A DNA stretch of 64,000 nucleotides from Chrysopilus asiliformis (Eukaryota; Arthropoda; Insecta; Diptera; Rhagionidae): assembly GCA_964034945.1 (NCBI GenBank), contig OZ035963.1, forward strand, positions 41,129,090 to 41,193,089, given 5' to 3'. Under the pieces are notes generated by a model, which was not told the origin of the DNA, made no database searches, and was given only the letters and a program-made list of their open reading frames with translations. Positions within the stretch are counted from its first letter, which is position 1; each line of letters starts with the position of its first letter. This document shows, piece after piece, positions 35,593-47,043 of this stretch. Both the position numbers and the translations under genes were made by a program.

Positions 35593-36262
35593 GGGAGCTA
35601 AATGTAACGCATTCGATTCGATTCGCAACGCGATCGGTGTTCTGAAAAACTACGTTCTTTGATTAAAACAACGAGAAGCATTGCATGATAAAGAACTATC
35701 AAAAATCAGCTGGTTTTGTTTGTATCTGGGTTGATAACCATTTCAGTGCAACTTTTGAAAGCAAAATATGGATTTTACGCTGCCAATATATTTATTATTG
35801 AGACAAGAAGAGATAAACTCTTTGCACGAGCAAAGAATTTTTCTGAGAAGTTTTTCGAACATCATGAATTTAAGTGAAGAAGTGTGAATATATAGAAAAA
35901 GTATGTCTTTCAATTCATATGAATTTTTTCCCTAGCTTTAGGAACGATTTTCGGGTGAGCAAAACTTCATTTTTATATGTTCTGAGGAAATTAAATGAAG
36001 GTCTGAATCCGGCAGTGGGATCAGTTCTATCTTTTGTTTCCACTCCTATTTGACAAATACACTTGTTATTTCATACTTAAATATATATTTTCATTATTTT
36101 CTACTAACATTTTAATTGATCACAAAACTTACAAAACCTGAAACTGTCTGCAATATTTACCAAACTCGAGAAAATTCAAGTGAGCAATTTAACCTCAAAT
36201 ATCAGCTTACGGCGAATCACAGAACAACGAAAATCGAATCATATCGAATGCGTTGCCCTCCG
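35593..36262. mobile_element. Possible TIR element (AACGCATTCGAT ends)
   Basis: An inverted pair of AACGCATTCGAT(T/A)(C/T)GATTCG-like sequence lies near 35606 and 36230-36255, about 650 bp apart. The outer ends are diverged and no target duplication was found, so this is tentative. Confidence 0.35.
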
Positions 36263-37986
36263 TTCAACTCAAGCAAGGCAGTGCGTATTCAAGAACAAAG
36301 AAAATGGGATATCGAGTACTGATCGAATAAATATCGAACAAACTAACGTAATGCCGCACAGTGGTTCAGGATTAAAATCCATTGGCCAAAATTCAATTTT
36401 TTTGTGATAACCAATTTGAATTTTTTTGATCAAATTTGATAGTAAATAGTTCAAAAGTAGGGAATAAAAAATATTAGGTCAATATCTTTAAAAATGTGTC
36501 TTTGCGGAAGCATTGAAACAGAAACTTTTTTTTAAATTTTGCCAAAAAGTAAATTTCTTGGTTTTTCCCAATTTAAGTGAACACAACTTTCACATTTCCT
36601 AAGATTTTACATTCGTTTTTTTTATTTGAATGAGTGGATCTTTCCCTATAATTCTGAGTTAATTTGGAACCTGCAGTAGGATTCTCGGCAAAATCGATAA
36701 ATAACGATCTGGAAAGATCGCTAAGGGTATTATTTTGCACAGGTGGTTAATTTTCGCTCTGGCGGCGAAAATTTAAATACAATCTTGACAGTAGCGGCAA
36801 ATTTCAAATTTGTTTTAAATTCGACATATTTTGAAAAGTAAACAAATAACAATTTTCTTTCGAAAAAGTGTAATATTTAACTGTGAAAAGTATTTATATA
36901 AGTCGGGCGGCCAGCCGGCAGTTTTTTATGCAATTCTAGATGGATTTCCGCACACTTTTCCTTTGAAAAACAAAATAGAAAAGTCTCCGAAAATCGTTTT
37001 AGAATTTCCCCGGATTAACCAAATGAAAAGGTTTTACGTTTTTGGGACCAAATTTTAACAATCACAACAAAAGAAATGTCAGAAATAAACACAAATGGTT
37101 GAGGTTAAATACAAAAGATTTTTTTTTGCTGTCAGCAATTTCGATTCAATTCAATTTTATTGCACTTTCTTGCTGCCAAGATGTGTTTCCCTCCCTCATT
37201 CCGCACTACAACCGGTTTCCACTGTTGGCCTCCACAAGCAAGAGTAATTTTCATTTCGCTGTGCGTGAAAGATCTCTTTTCATCAGCGATTTGAACATTT
37301 CAACTTGAACACAAAGTAAAGGCAAATGCGAGTAATGTTTAGACAATTAAGGGACGCATTCAACATTTTATTTCGTTTTTGCCAACGTTACAACAATTAA
37401 ACAACATTCTTAAGTGGACGAAACTCAAACATTAGTGTTTATCGACTGGTACGAGAGCAGTCGTTATGAAAATTCGTATTGGAAGGCTCAGCATTGCCAG
37501 AGTCATAGTCGAGGGTAATTTTATTGGAAAGTTGACAGCGAGAAACAAATACAACGCCATTTCATATCCACTACCACAAACGTAAAATCTCTTATTCGTA
37601 TTTATGGATAACGACATCGTTATGGATAACTACATCGTTATAAGTGCCAAGAATCCTACTGCTGAACTATTTTTAAGTTAATTATAATTAAATATTTAGT
37701 AGGAACACTTTTTTCATATAAATTTGAAGTTTGAAAGATCATAAGTTGTGCCCGTCAACAGACGTCAAGTCAAAATTATTTCCAAGAGATCTAGGTGTGC
37801 TACACACCACATAATATGTGCACATAATATGTTGATTTGATAATTATTGTGCTGGAAATTTGATCCTTAATTACCCGTAACAAGGATAACTTATGTACTA
37901 TAAAGTCCACATATCTTTGCAAATAAATCGAGGGTTTTCCCCAAACTTATATATATATATAACAAGAATTACCCATGGAGAAGTAT
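36263..37986. other. AT-rich non-coding region
   Basis: About 1.7 kb. Short open frames have no recognisable motifs. A small direct repeat of ATGGATAAC(G/T)ACATCGTTAT lies near 37600-37640. No gene is supported. Confidence 0.45.
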
Positions 37987-37995
37987 GCCACAAAC

Positions 37996-38150
37996 CATGA
38001 ATCAAACACAAACAGAACAAATTCCAGTGTTTACGCGAAAACAGAACAAATCTCATATCGATGACATTTCTTTACGCTCTTGTGACGTCATGCGCAGAAG
38101 TTTACCAAAATGAAACTCACCTTTGCGCAATCTGTTGTGTTTGATTCATG
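37996..38150. mobile_element. 155-bp MITE with a 9-bp target duplication
   Basis: Ends CATGAATCAAACACAA and TTGTGTTTGATTCATG are perfect 16-bp inverted repeats, flanked by identical GCCACAAAC (37987-37995 and 38151-38159). The middle contains GTGACGTCATGCGCA. A 9-bp duplication fits Mutator-like or related elements. No coding capacity. Confidence 0.85.
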
Positions 38151-38299
38151 GCCACAAACAGTCCACAAAATATTATATCATGGCGAAGACATCATCAGAA
38201 ATAATCTACTACCAGAGTGACGTCGTTTAAAAACAAAGCAATGAAAATTATTACGACGTCACCATCATAAAACAAAGAAACATAGTAAGAAAGTATTTT

Positions 38300-38490
38300 T
38301 GTATTTCAAATCCTTAAAAAACAAATTGTAAGAAACTTGTAAAAAACAGATTCCCATCCTGAAGATGACTACAAACGTAGTCGAAACGTCGAGGAATAAA
38401 CATCAATTAATAAATAATGAAGGATTTACAAAGAAAACACTCTTTGATTTAAAAAAACCTACAAATGACCGACGAGCCCGCTTCAAATAA
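38300..38490 (+). mobile_element. Penelope-like element 3' remnant with hammerhead motif
   Basis: At 38359 CTGAAGA is followed by a perfect hairpin GACTAC-AAAC-GTAGTC and then GAAACGTC, the hammerhead core order CUGANGA / stem II / GAAA. About 80 bp downstream is ACCTACAAATGACCGACGAGCC, related to the pLTR of the complete Penelope-like element in this window. No RT remains. It represents a second, diverged Penelope subfamily. Confidence 0.65.
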
Positions 38491-39477
38491 TTAATAAAAT
38501 ATAGACAACTCTATATCCTTTAAATTTTATCATACACATTTTTTCCCAAAAGGGCATATTTTTCAATAAATTCTCAAAAAACGTTTTTTTTTATAGAAAA
38601 CTACGATTTGATAGAAAACTACGATTTCCGTAAAACTCATTACCGGCAAAAAAAAGGGGGGGGGATCGAGTCTTCTTATTCTCCCTACTAGTATGATTTG
38701 AGGATTGGGCAATGGTAGATTTTCTTACGAAAGGGTGTGATGTACGAAAAATTTATGAATTCGGTCTCATATAAACGTTTGCCTCTGGAAATTGTAACTT
38801 TTCTTATGTTTAAATAACAGAATTATATTTTAAATTCTTTTCCTGTTATTATTAGTTCTGTGGAAAATTAATTTATGTAAACAAATCTTCAATTTACCAT
38901 ATGTTATTTTCCACAGGTGTTTTTTAAATTAATTCCGCCTGATAAAGGTTTCAATGTAGGAGAAATATGGACAAAATGTTTCGTATTGGAATCATAACTT
39001 AGAGTACAGGTAGAGAACAGGCTTCATTTTAAAAAATCATCAAGACAAAAGTAGAATGTAATTCTACACTACTTTTTTCCTAACATCAAAGGTTCCACCA
39101 CTTTTTATGAATTTAATTGTATTTAATTGTATTCTATGACTACATTGGTAATTTTACAAAATCTACATTGGACTACATTGGTAATTTATTTGATTTCGAT
39201 TTTTCAATTGATTTTAATACTTTTGTTATATGTAAAGATGGATAAAAATATAATTAGTAGTAAACACTGTGTTTCACTCAAATAAAAATAAAATTTGGTA
39301 AGTGTACAAATTCGGATCGCTGTTTTTAAGCGAATAGATTAAAATTAAACTGTAAAATAATCATGAAAATTTTCAAACATTTTTAGATTGTGTCATTAAG
39401 TTTAGGTGGTTATTTCTCGAAAACATTCAATTTTTCGTAAAGTTTCTGCATTAAAGTCGAACAATTTCAGTTAAAAC
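38491..39477. other. AT-rich spacer, no gene seen
   Basis: About 1 kb of AT-rich DNA. Nothing recognisable apart from short repeated phrases (TTTAATTGTATT twice; CTACATTGGTAATTT twice). Confidence 0.4.
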
Positions 39478-40657
39478 CAGGGATGGGAAACATTATCGTA
39501 ACGTAACGAAATAACGAAATGATTTTCGGGCTATTTCTTCATAATTACGTTATAACGTTATAAAAATTCAATTCCGTTACAATAACGAAAAACGAAAAAA
39601 AATATTACGTTTTTTCGTTATTTATTAATTTTTCCTTGTTTTGTTCAGTGTTATATTTTTGTGAAATTTTCCACAAAAGTTCATCAAGTATAACCCCACA
39701 GACCTGCCACCTGAATAAAATATAATTAAAAATATTGGAGTAGTATTTTTAATCGTATTTTGATTCTAATGTAGGGGGCACATCTATCAGTTTTCCATCA
39801 GTTTTTGGGAAATTGATGGGAAACTGATTGGTGCGAACGTTCGCGTCAGTCGCGTCAGGCATTAGAATAGAACCAAATATTATTTTTTGAACTTAATGCA
39901 ATAATAATGCATACACATACTCTCTCTCTTTATTATCCACCGGTATTTTTTGAACTCTACAATCAAAATGAATGGAAAATTTTCACAAAAAACTGTCAGT
40001 CGCAACTGATAGATGTAAACGCTTAACTGGATGTAAAAAACTGATGGAAAACTGACGAGTACCGTAACAGTCGCGACTGATGGAAAACTGATAGATGTGG
40101 CCCTTACATAAATCGGATTTTGTTTTGGCCCGATTCCCTCTATTTCTGGAGATACGAAAAAGGAAATCTTTCAAGCAACTTTGTTGGTATCGAAAATATT
40201 TTCTTTTTAGTAACTCCAGAAGTAGAGTGAATTTCGCGAAAGCTAAGTGCGACTCAGAATCAGCGACGTCAAAATAGCCTAAAATTCTATATCTTTGATA
40301 TTGACCAAAATGTCGATTTTTTAATTTAGTAATCACTATCTTATTTTTTTTTTTTTTTTTTTATTTGTATTTTCTTTTTGCTTTTATTATTTTTTATAGA
40401 ATTTATTTTTATTATTTTTTATAGAATTTATTTTTATGGAAACTGAACTGAATTACTTTGTGACAAACTATTATTAAAGTGCGTTTTTTTTTTGTTTTCA
40501 GTTTTCATACAATGTGTAACGAAATATAACGTTATAACGTAACGAAATGATATTTTTTATCGTTACAAAACGAAATAACGTAACGAAATAAAAGTTCAAT
40601 TTCGTTACGTAACGAAATGAATAACGTTACGATTTTTTATTTCGTTTCCCGTCCCTG
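39478..40657. mobile_element. TIR element (CAGGGAYGGGAAAC ends) hosting MITE copy B
   Basis: Left end CAGGGATGGGAAAC and right end GTTTCCCGTCCCTG are inverted repeats followed by many AACGTTAYAACG/AACGAAAT palindromic words near both ends. The CAGGG start resembles hAT termini, but I found no 8-bp duplication. A TAA-flanked MITE (39770-40108) is nested inside. It contains T-rich tracts near 40341-40430 and no transposase. Confidence 0.65.
39770..40108. mobile_element. MITE copy B (CACATCTATCAGTTTTC family), TAA duplication
   Basis: 339 bp, inverted relative to copy A at 29084-29531. The ends are TGTAGGGGGCACATCTATC and reverse complement TGTAAGGGCCACATCTATC, flanked by TAA (39767-39769 and 40109-40111). 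It shares the internal GCGTCAGTCGCGTCAG and ATTATTGCATTA-type words with copy A. Confidence 0.82.
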
Positions 40658-40984
40658 ATTTTTGTATAAAAACTTTCAACTTATACCCACTTATATTCAT
40701 CAAATGAGGTTTGATTTGTTTTTACTTTCCTCTTCTATAGAGGGAAAGTATTGTATTCATGACGGAGGCCGACTCGAGAACGGGGCAGATAGAAAGTTCT
40801 GATCAGTACGAAATCCGTTTCAAGCAAAATTATGAGTATGTATACTTGAGAACGCGTTGAGCTAGCGACTTGCTATTCTTTGTTAAAAAGTTTTACAAAA
40901 ATCGTAGTTTTCCACCAACTTTTAGAAAAGTAACGGAAACTATAATAGGTAACTCTCATCCATTTTTTTTTTTTTGGAAAAATA
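40658..40984. other. Spacer, no gene seen
   Basis: About 330 bp with an imperfect palindrome CTTTCCTC-TTCTATA-GAGGGAAAG near 40727-40750. No gene or element boundary can be supported. Confidence 0.4.
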
Positions 40985-41122
40985 CAGTTTTTTTGAAAAT
41001 TTCTCGAAACTTATGATCTTTTATGAAAAAATGCATATAATCAAATTTGTAAGAAATATAATTCCATGATTTTTTTTGCTTTAACGATTTATACGTATCT
41101 CTAACGGTTCTCAACATATTTA
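40985..41122. repeat. Dispersed direct repeat, copy 1
   Basis: The segment with GAAAATTTCTCGAAA, TATGAAAAAATGCATATAA, CTTTAACG and TACGTATCT...GGTTCTCAA recurs in the same orientation at 42345-42480. The origin is unknown. Confidence 0.7.
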
Positions 41123-41218
41123 AAAAAAAACAGGTGTCTGTCTCGTAGAGACGGCCAGAAGACGTGGATCCGCCTACAACGATCGCCAATAGATATTTAA
41201 GTAAGAAATTTTAGTGAA

Positions 41219-41510
41219 AAGGAAATTAAGGAAACAAATTTTTATTTAAAATATAACAAAAGCTATAATTGCCAATCTGACAATTATTGAAAATCCGTAT
41301 CGTGATTTAAGTGAATGGCGAACAGTTGAAAATTCCAGTTTGAAGTCAAACTTTCTAATTAATTTTTTTTTAAATTTATTCCAATCGGATTTTGATGTTT
41401 GGGAGTTTTATGTAGAATCATATCCTAAATAACTTTTGTTCTTGCACTTTTTTGATAAGATGCACCGTTTTTGAGATATTCAGTTTCACCATACGGGTAT
41501 AATAATTTTA
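41219..41510 (+). repeat. CCGTATGGTG dispersed repeat family, truncated copy 1
   Basis: Shares with copies at 47690-48270 (inverted) and 51255-51718 a run including CCAATCGGATTTTGATGT, AAATAACTTTTGTTCTTG and AAGATGCACCGTTTTTGAGA, ending at TTTCACCATACGGGTATAA. It lacks the GGTACC palindrome and the CCGT-rich segment found in the other copies. Confidence 0.8.
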
Positions 41511-41603
41511 TTTATAATTGGTTTATGATAAGAGAAGTGTGAAATAAATATCATATATACAGTGTTCAAAACGCTCCCATTTCTAGTCTTTCGTTCAAAT
41601 TAG

Positions 41604-41657
<54 letters not shown>
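41604..41657. repeat. (TA)n microsatellite
   Basis: Uninterrupted TA dinucleotide run of about 27 units in AT-rich DNA. Confidence 0.97.
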
Positions 41658-41664
<7 letters not shown>

Positions 41665-42344
41665 ATAACGAAGGTTTTACATAAATTTACTACTATTTCA
41701 TCGATTCTACTACTATTTTTCGGCCGATTTACTACGATTTCGAAAATCAAAAGTCACAACCCTGAACAGAACTTTAATGATGGGAGCGAAATATCGTTCT
41801 CCCAGTAGTAAAACACATACTTACATGTATGTGTGCATCATACCAAAAAGCCATCGCTCGAGGCTTTCATTCATTTTTATGCGAGACCCACAAACCGCTT
41901 TGAACAAGAAGCGAAAACTTAAATAGAAATCATTTTCGTTCCCAAGAACGAGAGTCGGAAACCACAGCAAACGCTTTTGCCGTTAAGAGCGAAACTTTTA
42001 AGAGTGAAAAGAACGAAATAACATGACATTCAATACATCAGATTCAATACACACAAAGGAGGAGCATAAAAAGAGTATAAATGTGAAATTTGTACTACAA
42101 GCAGCAAACACAGCATAGCAGCGGCAGTAAAAATTTTGATTTTGATCTTTAAAAAAATAATTGAACATAGTTTAACATAACAAAATACCCTAAACAATGC
42201 TTTAATGTAGGCCGGATCTTATAACACAGTTTCTGTTCGGATGTCACCACAAACTATCGAGTATCATTGATTGCAAATTTGTTATCATGGCAGCAAACCG
42301 ATTTTCTAATTTGTACCCCCATAACCAAAATCCAAGACGTATCC

Positions 42345-42480
42345 ACGTCAAAAAAAAATTTGAAAATTTCTCGAAAACTGCGTTATTATGAAAAAATGCA
42401 TATAACCAAATTCAAAGAAAATATTTTTTTTTCTTTAACGGTTTCTACGTATCTTTAAAGGTTCTCAATATATTTGATAA
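42345..42480. repeat. Dispersed direct repeat, copy 2
   Basis: Same phrases and order as 40985-41122 (GAAAATTTCTCGAAAA, TATGAAAAAATGCATATAA, CTTTAACGGTTTCTACGT, GGTTCTCAA), about 80% similar by eye. Confidence 0.7.
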
Positions 42481-43261
42481 AATATTATTTCTCACATATT
42501 CTTAAATTACTTTTTCTAAATATTGCAGAACTATTTTTTGTGTAAAAAAAAACTTTGACCCGGCAACGGCGGGTTGCAACCTAGTACTTAAAATACAAAA
42601 AGTAATTTATTTATTTTTATTTCTTTTTTTATTCCGCCAAATTGTTTTTCTTGAGTTATTTTTCAAAGATCTTCCATTTAAGGCCTCACACGATGGATAC
42701 TTCATTAGTTCTTTTTGTACAAAATAATTTGAATCCTGGGGCCTTACCAGGTATCTCGAATCGAAAATCAAATCGACTCGAACACCGTACTCGAAAACGA
42801 ATTCCATTGGTATCATGTAAAACTTTCGTTTCGAGTAAAATGTACTGCCATAAATTAATCGAAAACAAGGAACCTGCTGGTAGCTTGATAAATTCGTGCT
42901 TATATTTAGCTGTCAATATTAGCTATACGATTTCAAATTATTTACTAATTTTTCCGTTTTTCTTTGTTGTTAAAAAAATAATAAGTGTCGGGCATTTTCA
43001 AGTGTCGGAATATCAGTGATGGAAGTGATAACGGCGTTTCCAGTCCAAGGATTATCAGAAAATCTGTACGGGATAAAAGTGATCCCTTAGCGCTGCTATT
43101 ATTTAAAATTGAGGGAAAATTATGGAAAGATGGTCAAAAATAGAGGAATCACTGAATGGCAAAGAGTCAACAACAAACCGATTAAAAACTGCTCAAGTTG
43201 TGTCAAAACTAGAATTACCTGTCATCAAAATACGCGAACAACAAATTTTAAAATCCACAAG
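42481..43261. other. Spacer with short open frames, no gene recognised
   Basis: About 780 bp. A 125-codon frame at 42642-43019 has no recognisable domain and no supporting splice or start context, so it is not called as a gene. Confidence 0.4.
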
Positions 43262-43387
43262 ATACCTGTGGTGGAATTTTATAAGGCGATTCGCCAGGCG
43301 TTCGCTTCGCTATCTTGGCGATAAAGTTTTAGTTATCGCCAGCTGTGACAGTTCATTTTTTTCCAAAAGAAAAATTAAATTTTCGAC

Positions 43388-43665
43388 ATGTGAGTATATA
43401 ATTATTGAAAAACGTTTTTAGTTTTTAGCCATATATTGTTTTGTGTCATTGTAGGAGCGGTGTAAGAAAGACTACCCAGCAACAGTTAACGATTTTGATG
43501 GACTTCATGGAAGATAATGAAGGGCTGGCTAATGGCAGAATTAATTCTGCTAACGCCAGAACAAAAAGCGACGACTTGTGGAATCAATTGCACCTAAAAT
43601 TGAATGCTGAAGTGCCGCTGCTTGTGAACAAGCTGTCATCACTGCTGCTTGTGAACATAAATAGT
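43388..43665 (+). pseudogene. Myb/SANT-like DNA-binding domain, two exons, C-terminus lost
   Basis: A 65-nt intron at 43390-43454 (GTGAGT...TAG) would join AT (43388-43389) to G at 43455 and create ATG AGC GGT. The product MSGVRKTTQQQLTILMDFME continues with DNEGLANGRINSANARTKSD and DLWNQLHLKLNAEVP. The pattern QQLxxLxDFMExxxxLAxG, then SDxLWxxLxxxLN, is the Myb/SANT-like (Myb_DNA-bind_5) fold found in PIF/Harbinger accessory proteins and in Zeste-like regulators. The conserved TVxQWKKxW helix is missing. The frame runs into a CTGCTTGTGAACA direct repeat and then the Penelope-like insertion, so the gene is broken. Confidence 0.65.
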
Positions 43666-43668
43666 TCA

Positions 43669-44317
43669 TATATGTATTCATGTCGACCGTATTTAATTTT
43701 TGATATTTTCTCAAGTTAGGCTCATCGGTCCTCATTATTGCTTTTTTAGGTTTTAATTGAAAGCATATTTATATTGTATTGTGTTTTTGTTCGTTTATTT
43801 TAATCCGACGTTTCGGTCACGGTGGTGACCTTCTTCAGGAAAATGCGTTACAAAAATATTCACTAAAGTGCAAGAAGCATTACTATTTTAAATTTGTTTT
43901 GAAAAATAACTTACAGATTTGGATAATTTTAAGAGGTTTGACAATCGTGTTTCTGTTTTTTGTTTGACAAGTGTGATGTTTTTATTTTTATGTTGAAAAC
44001 CATGATTTTAATATTGTGTCGAAAGTATGATAATAACACTATTGTTAAGTCAAAAGTATAAAAAACATTGAGTTAAACTAAAACTAATAAGAATAAATAA
44101 ACACGACGTCACAAAATGGCTATTGCACTGAAAATATTTTAACATTGAACGGCTGATTAAAAATAAAAAAGAGGGAACAGTAAGAACAATAACAGTTTAT
44201 CATATCAAAATCTCTTATCGTCGTATTCGTTTGTTGTCGTCGTCTATGTCTGCGTCACTGTCAGAGAACGTTCTTTTTCTCTTATTATTTTTTACGCTAT
44301 CGTTCAACAGCGAGCAA
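43669..44317 (-). repeat. Inverted leader arm of the Penelope-like element
   Basis: Reverse complement of about 46946-47463 joined to the pLTR and first ORF codons. It carries, on the minus strand, the end of the coding region, the 3' UTR, the hammerhead motif and the start MRTDEPNLRKYQKLNTVDMN before host DNA. Together with the right end it can form a ~600-bp inverted repeat around the ORF. Confidence 0.9.
43805..43839 (-). ncRNA. Hammerhead ribozyme motif (left arm)
   Basis: On the minus strand: CTGAAGA, then hairpin GGTCAC-CACC-GTGACC, then GAAACGTC. This keeps the invariant CUGANGA and GAAA of the hammerhead core. It is identical to the right-end copy. Penelope-like elements are known to carry minimal hammerheads; activity is not shown here. 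Confidence 0.8.
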
Positions 44318-44376
44318 ACGAACAAAAACACAATACAATATAAATATGCTTTCAATTAAAACCTAAAAAAGCAATA

Positions 44377-47043
44377 ATGAGGACCGATGAGCCTAACTTG
44401 AGAAAATATCAAAAATTAAATACGGTCGACATGAATACATATAACATACCAGTTGAAGGCGTAATCAACAAGAGTTTCTACTCTCAAATACAAAGACAGT
44501 ACGGGAAAGAAAGAACAGAACTACTGAAGCAATATTCTAAACAAGTAAAAACTACAGTAAAACTACAAACAACCAGGAATTTTCTACTAAAATGCAGAAG
44601 ACATACAGTCATCCCAAACTTCCTAAAAAATAGTACAAATAATATAAAACAAATTGTAATGATTGACAGTAAGTACAATAACAGTGTAGAAAACATCTTT
44701 TATAATTTTCACAGAAAACTGTTAAACATAATCATAAAACAAAAATGCTCTCATACATTTAACGCTAACGAAAAATTATACAGACTACAAGAACAAATCC
44801 TACAAGACTTTCCACCAGACATGGCCCATGATTTTCTGTTAACTCAAAAATCTACCCACGACAAACTATTAAATAAGCATAACAAAATACACGATAGAAA
44901 ATTTGACAAATTATACACCCATTTACTTGACGAGTTAAATATAACGATAGACGATAAATGTTTTACTAATTTAACAAATATCCATGTCCCAAGGGAAATC
45001 ATGTGGCTGCTGGCTCTCGGACCAAAATTTGCACCACCACCCAACAACAAAGAGTTTCCTCTATTCGACATCATCGCTGATGTTGAAGAAATAATAAAAA
45101 CAATAAATGATCAAAAACTTAAAGAAATAGTTAGAACAAAAATTGCTACCATTGTGTCAAATAACAAGTGCATAAAAATCAATCAAAAACAACAAACAAT
45201 CAACAACACGATAAAACGAATTTTTAACGAAACCAAATCCTTTTTGAATAAAAATAAAAACGTCATTGTTATTTCTAGTGATAAAGCTAAGTCGGTAGTA
45301 TTTATGTACAAAGAAGATTATAATAACAAACTCAAGTCTCTACTACAAGACAAAACTACTTACAAAGAATTAAAAGAAGACCCCACATCCAAACTTCAGG
45401 TAAAAAATAACAATTTCAGTAGATTTCTATACAAAAATAAATTGATTAATATACATGAAAAAAACCAACTAACCAAATACAACACTACATCTCCAAAATT
45501 ATATGCACTCCCTAAAACACATAAATCCAATATCCCTTTAAGACCAATCGTATCAACCATAGACACACCTGCCTCATATATGTCAAAAATGCTAGCACAT
45601 CACTTACAATCAATTACCGAAAATGACAAATATAGCATAAAAAATTCCTTTGATTTCATAAATAAAATTTCCAATATTAAAATAGACAATACAGAGGTTA
45701 TGGTCAGTTTCGATGTTGTGTCATTATTCACAAGCATTCCAGTAAATCTCGCTATTAACATAATTAACCAAAAATGGGAAGTTATAACTACCAGAACGCA
45801 CATACCCAAAAATCAGTTTCTGCAGATGTTAAGATTTTGTTTAATAGACGCTAATTATTTTATTTGTAACAACTCGTTCTACCAGCAGATCTTCGGAATA
45901 CCAATGGGTAATCCTCTCTCGTCCATCATTGCGGATATTGTCACCCAAGAACTATTGAACAACATTTTGTCAGAACTACCATATACCCCAAAATTATTTG
46001 TGAAGTACGTAGATGATGTATTCGCAATTATCCCGAAAAACTCAATAGACCAAACTCTAACCAAATTAAATTCATTCCATCCAAAAATTCAATTTACATA
46101 TGAAACCGAACATAATAACAAACTACCTTACCTCAACATTCTATGTATACGAAATGGTAATAATAGCATCGATACAGATTGGTACCGAAAAACAATTACC
46201 TCAGATCGCATTCTTAACTATCTATCCAATCACCCGGAATCGCAAAAAAATAACACCGCTAAACAATTAATAAATACAGCACTTAAACTTAGTTCACCAA
46301 AATTTCATCAAAAAAATCTAAAATTAGTAAAAGAAATCCTAATCAAAAACAATTACCCAACAAGCATAATTAACAAATTAATAAAATCTATAAATAACAA
46401 TGACGGACATTCAAAAAGGACACCAACTGATGTAAGCAACACTAAATACATGTTTAGAAGCATAACTTACATTAATGGAGTCACAGAAAAAATCGCTAAA
46501 ACAGTTAAAGAACACACTAAAGACATAATGCTAGCATATAGAAACAAAACAACTTTACGAAACATATACACCAAATTAAAAGACCCCATACCAAAATTAA
46601 AACAAACAAATATAATATATAAAATCCCTTGTAAAGGAAACGAAGAAAATGGTGAAACATGTAACCTCAATTATGTTGGTCAAACAAAACAGCATTTGGA
46701 AAAGAGAATCGGCAACCACATGAACGACCTAAAGAGAACAAGAAAAATAACAGATGACACACCACACACCGCTTTAGTAGAACATTTTAAAACACACGGA
46801 CATAAACCAGATTTTGAAAAAACTGAAATTCTAGCAAAACAAACCAACCTTAGCAAAAGACTAACAGTCGAGTCTCTACACATATACACAGAAAACACAT
46901 ATAACATTAAACGTGATACAGATCAAATCTCCGCCATATATTGCTCGCTGTTGAACGATAGCGTAAAAAATAATAAGAGAAAAAGAACGTTCTCTGACAG
47001 TGACGCAGACATAGACGACGACAACAAACGAATACGACGATAA
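44377..47043 (+). CDS. Penelope-like reverse transcriptase with GIY-YIG endonuclease
   Basis: 888 aa, uninterrupted. The RT core includes PLRPIVSTIDTPAS, FDVVSLFTSIPVNLA, GIPMGNPLSSIIADIV and the catalytic YVDD near residue 543. The C-terminal GIY-YIG nuclease begins near 745 (IIYKIPC...NYVGQT with a following Arg/His-rich helix), and a Lys/Arg/Asp-rich tail ends the protein. The RT-then-GIY-YIG order defines canonical Penelope-like elements. The ATG used lies inside the pLTR; a second Met at 44431 is possible. An intact ORF with matching arms suggests recent mobility. Confidence 0.95.
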   Translation: MRTDEPNLRKYQKLNTVDMNTYNIPVEGVINKSFYSQIQRQYGKERTELLKQYSKQVKTTVKLQTTRNFLLKCRRHTVIPNFLKNSTNNIKQIVMIDSKYNNSVENIFYNFHRKLLNIIIKQKCSHTFNANEKLYRLQEQILQDFPPDMAHDFLLTQKSTHDKLLNKHNKIHDRKFDKLYTHLLDELNITIDDKCFTNLTNIHVPREIMWLLALGPKFAPPPNNKEFPLFDIIADVEEIIKTINDQKLKEIVRTKIATIVSNNKCIKINQKQQTINNTIKRIFNETKSFLNKNKNVIVISSDKAKSVVFMYKEDYNNKLKSLLQDKTTYKELKEDPTSKLQVKNNNFSRFLYKNKLINIHEKNQLTKYNTTSPKLYALPKTHKSNIPLRPIVSTIDTPASYMSKMLAHHLQSITENDKYSIKNSFDFINKISNIKIDNTEVMVSFDVVSLFTSIPVNLAINIINQKWEVITTRTHIPKNQFLQMLRFCLIDANYFICNNSFYQQIFGIPMGNPLSSIIADIVTQELLNNILSELPYTPKLFVKYVDDVFAIIPKNSIDQTLTKLNSFHPKIQFTYETEHNNKLPYLNILCIRNGNNSIDTDWYRKTITSDRILNYLSNHPESQKNNTAKQLINTALKLSSPKFHQKNLKLVKEILIKNNYPTSIINKLIKSINNNDGHSKRTPTDVSNTKYMFRSITYINGVTEKIAKTVKEHTKDIMLAYRNKTTLRNIYTKLKDPIPKLKQTNIIYKIPCKGNEENGETCNLNYVGQTKQHLEKRIGNHMNDLKRTRKITDDTPHTALVEHFKTHGHKPDFEKTEILAKQTNLSKRLTVESLHIYTENTYNIKRDTDQISAIYCSLLNDSVKNNKRKRTFSDSDADIDDDNKRIRR

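Noticed and set aside
42642..43019. 125-codon open frame as a host gene
   Set aside because: No recognisable domain, no start or splice context, and AT-rich composition like the surroundings.
43779..43967. 62-codon frame repeated at 47291-47479 on the other strand as a conserved small gene
   Set aside because: It lies in the inverted arms of the Penelope-like element and spans the hammerhead; its duplication is explained by element structure.
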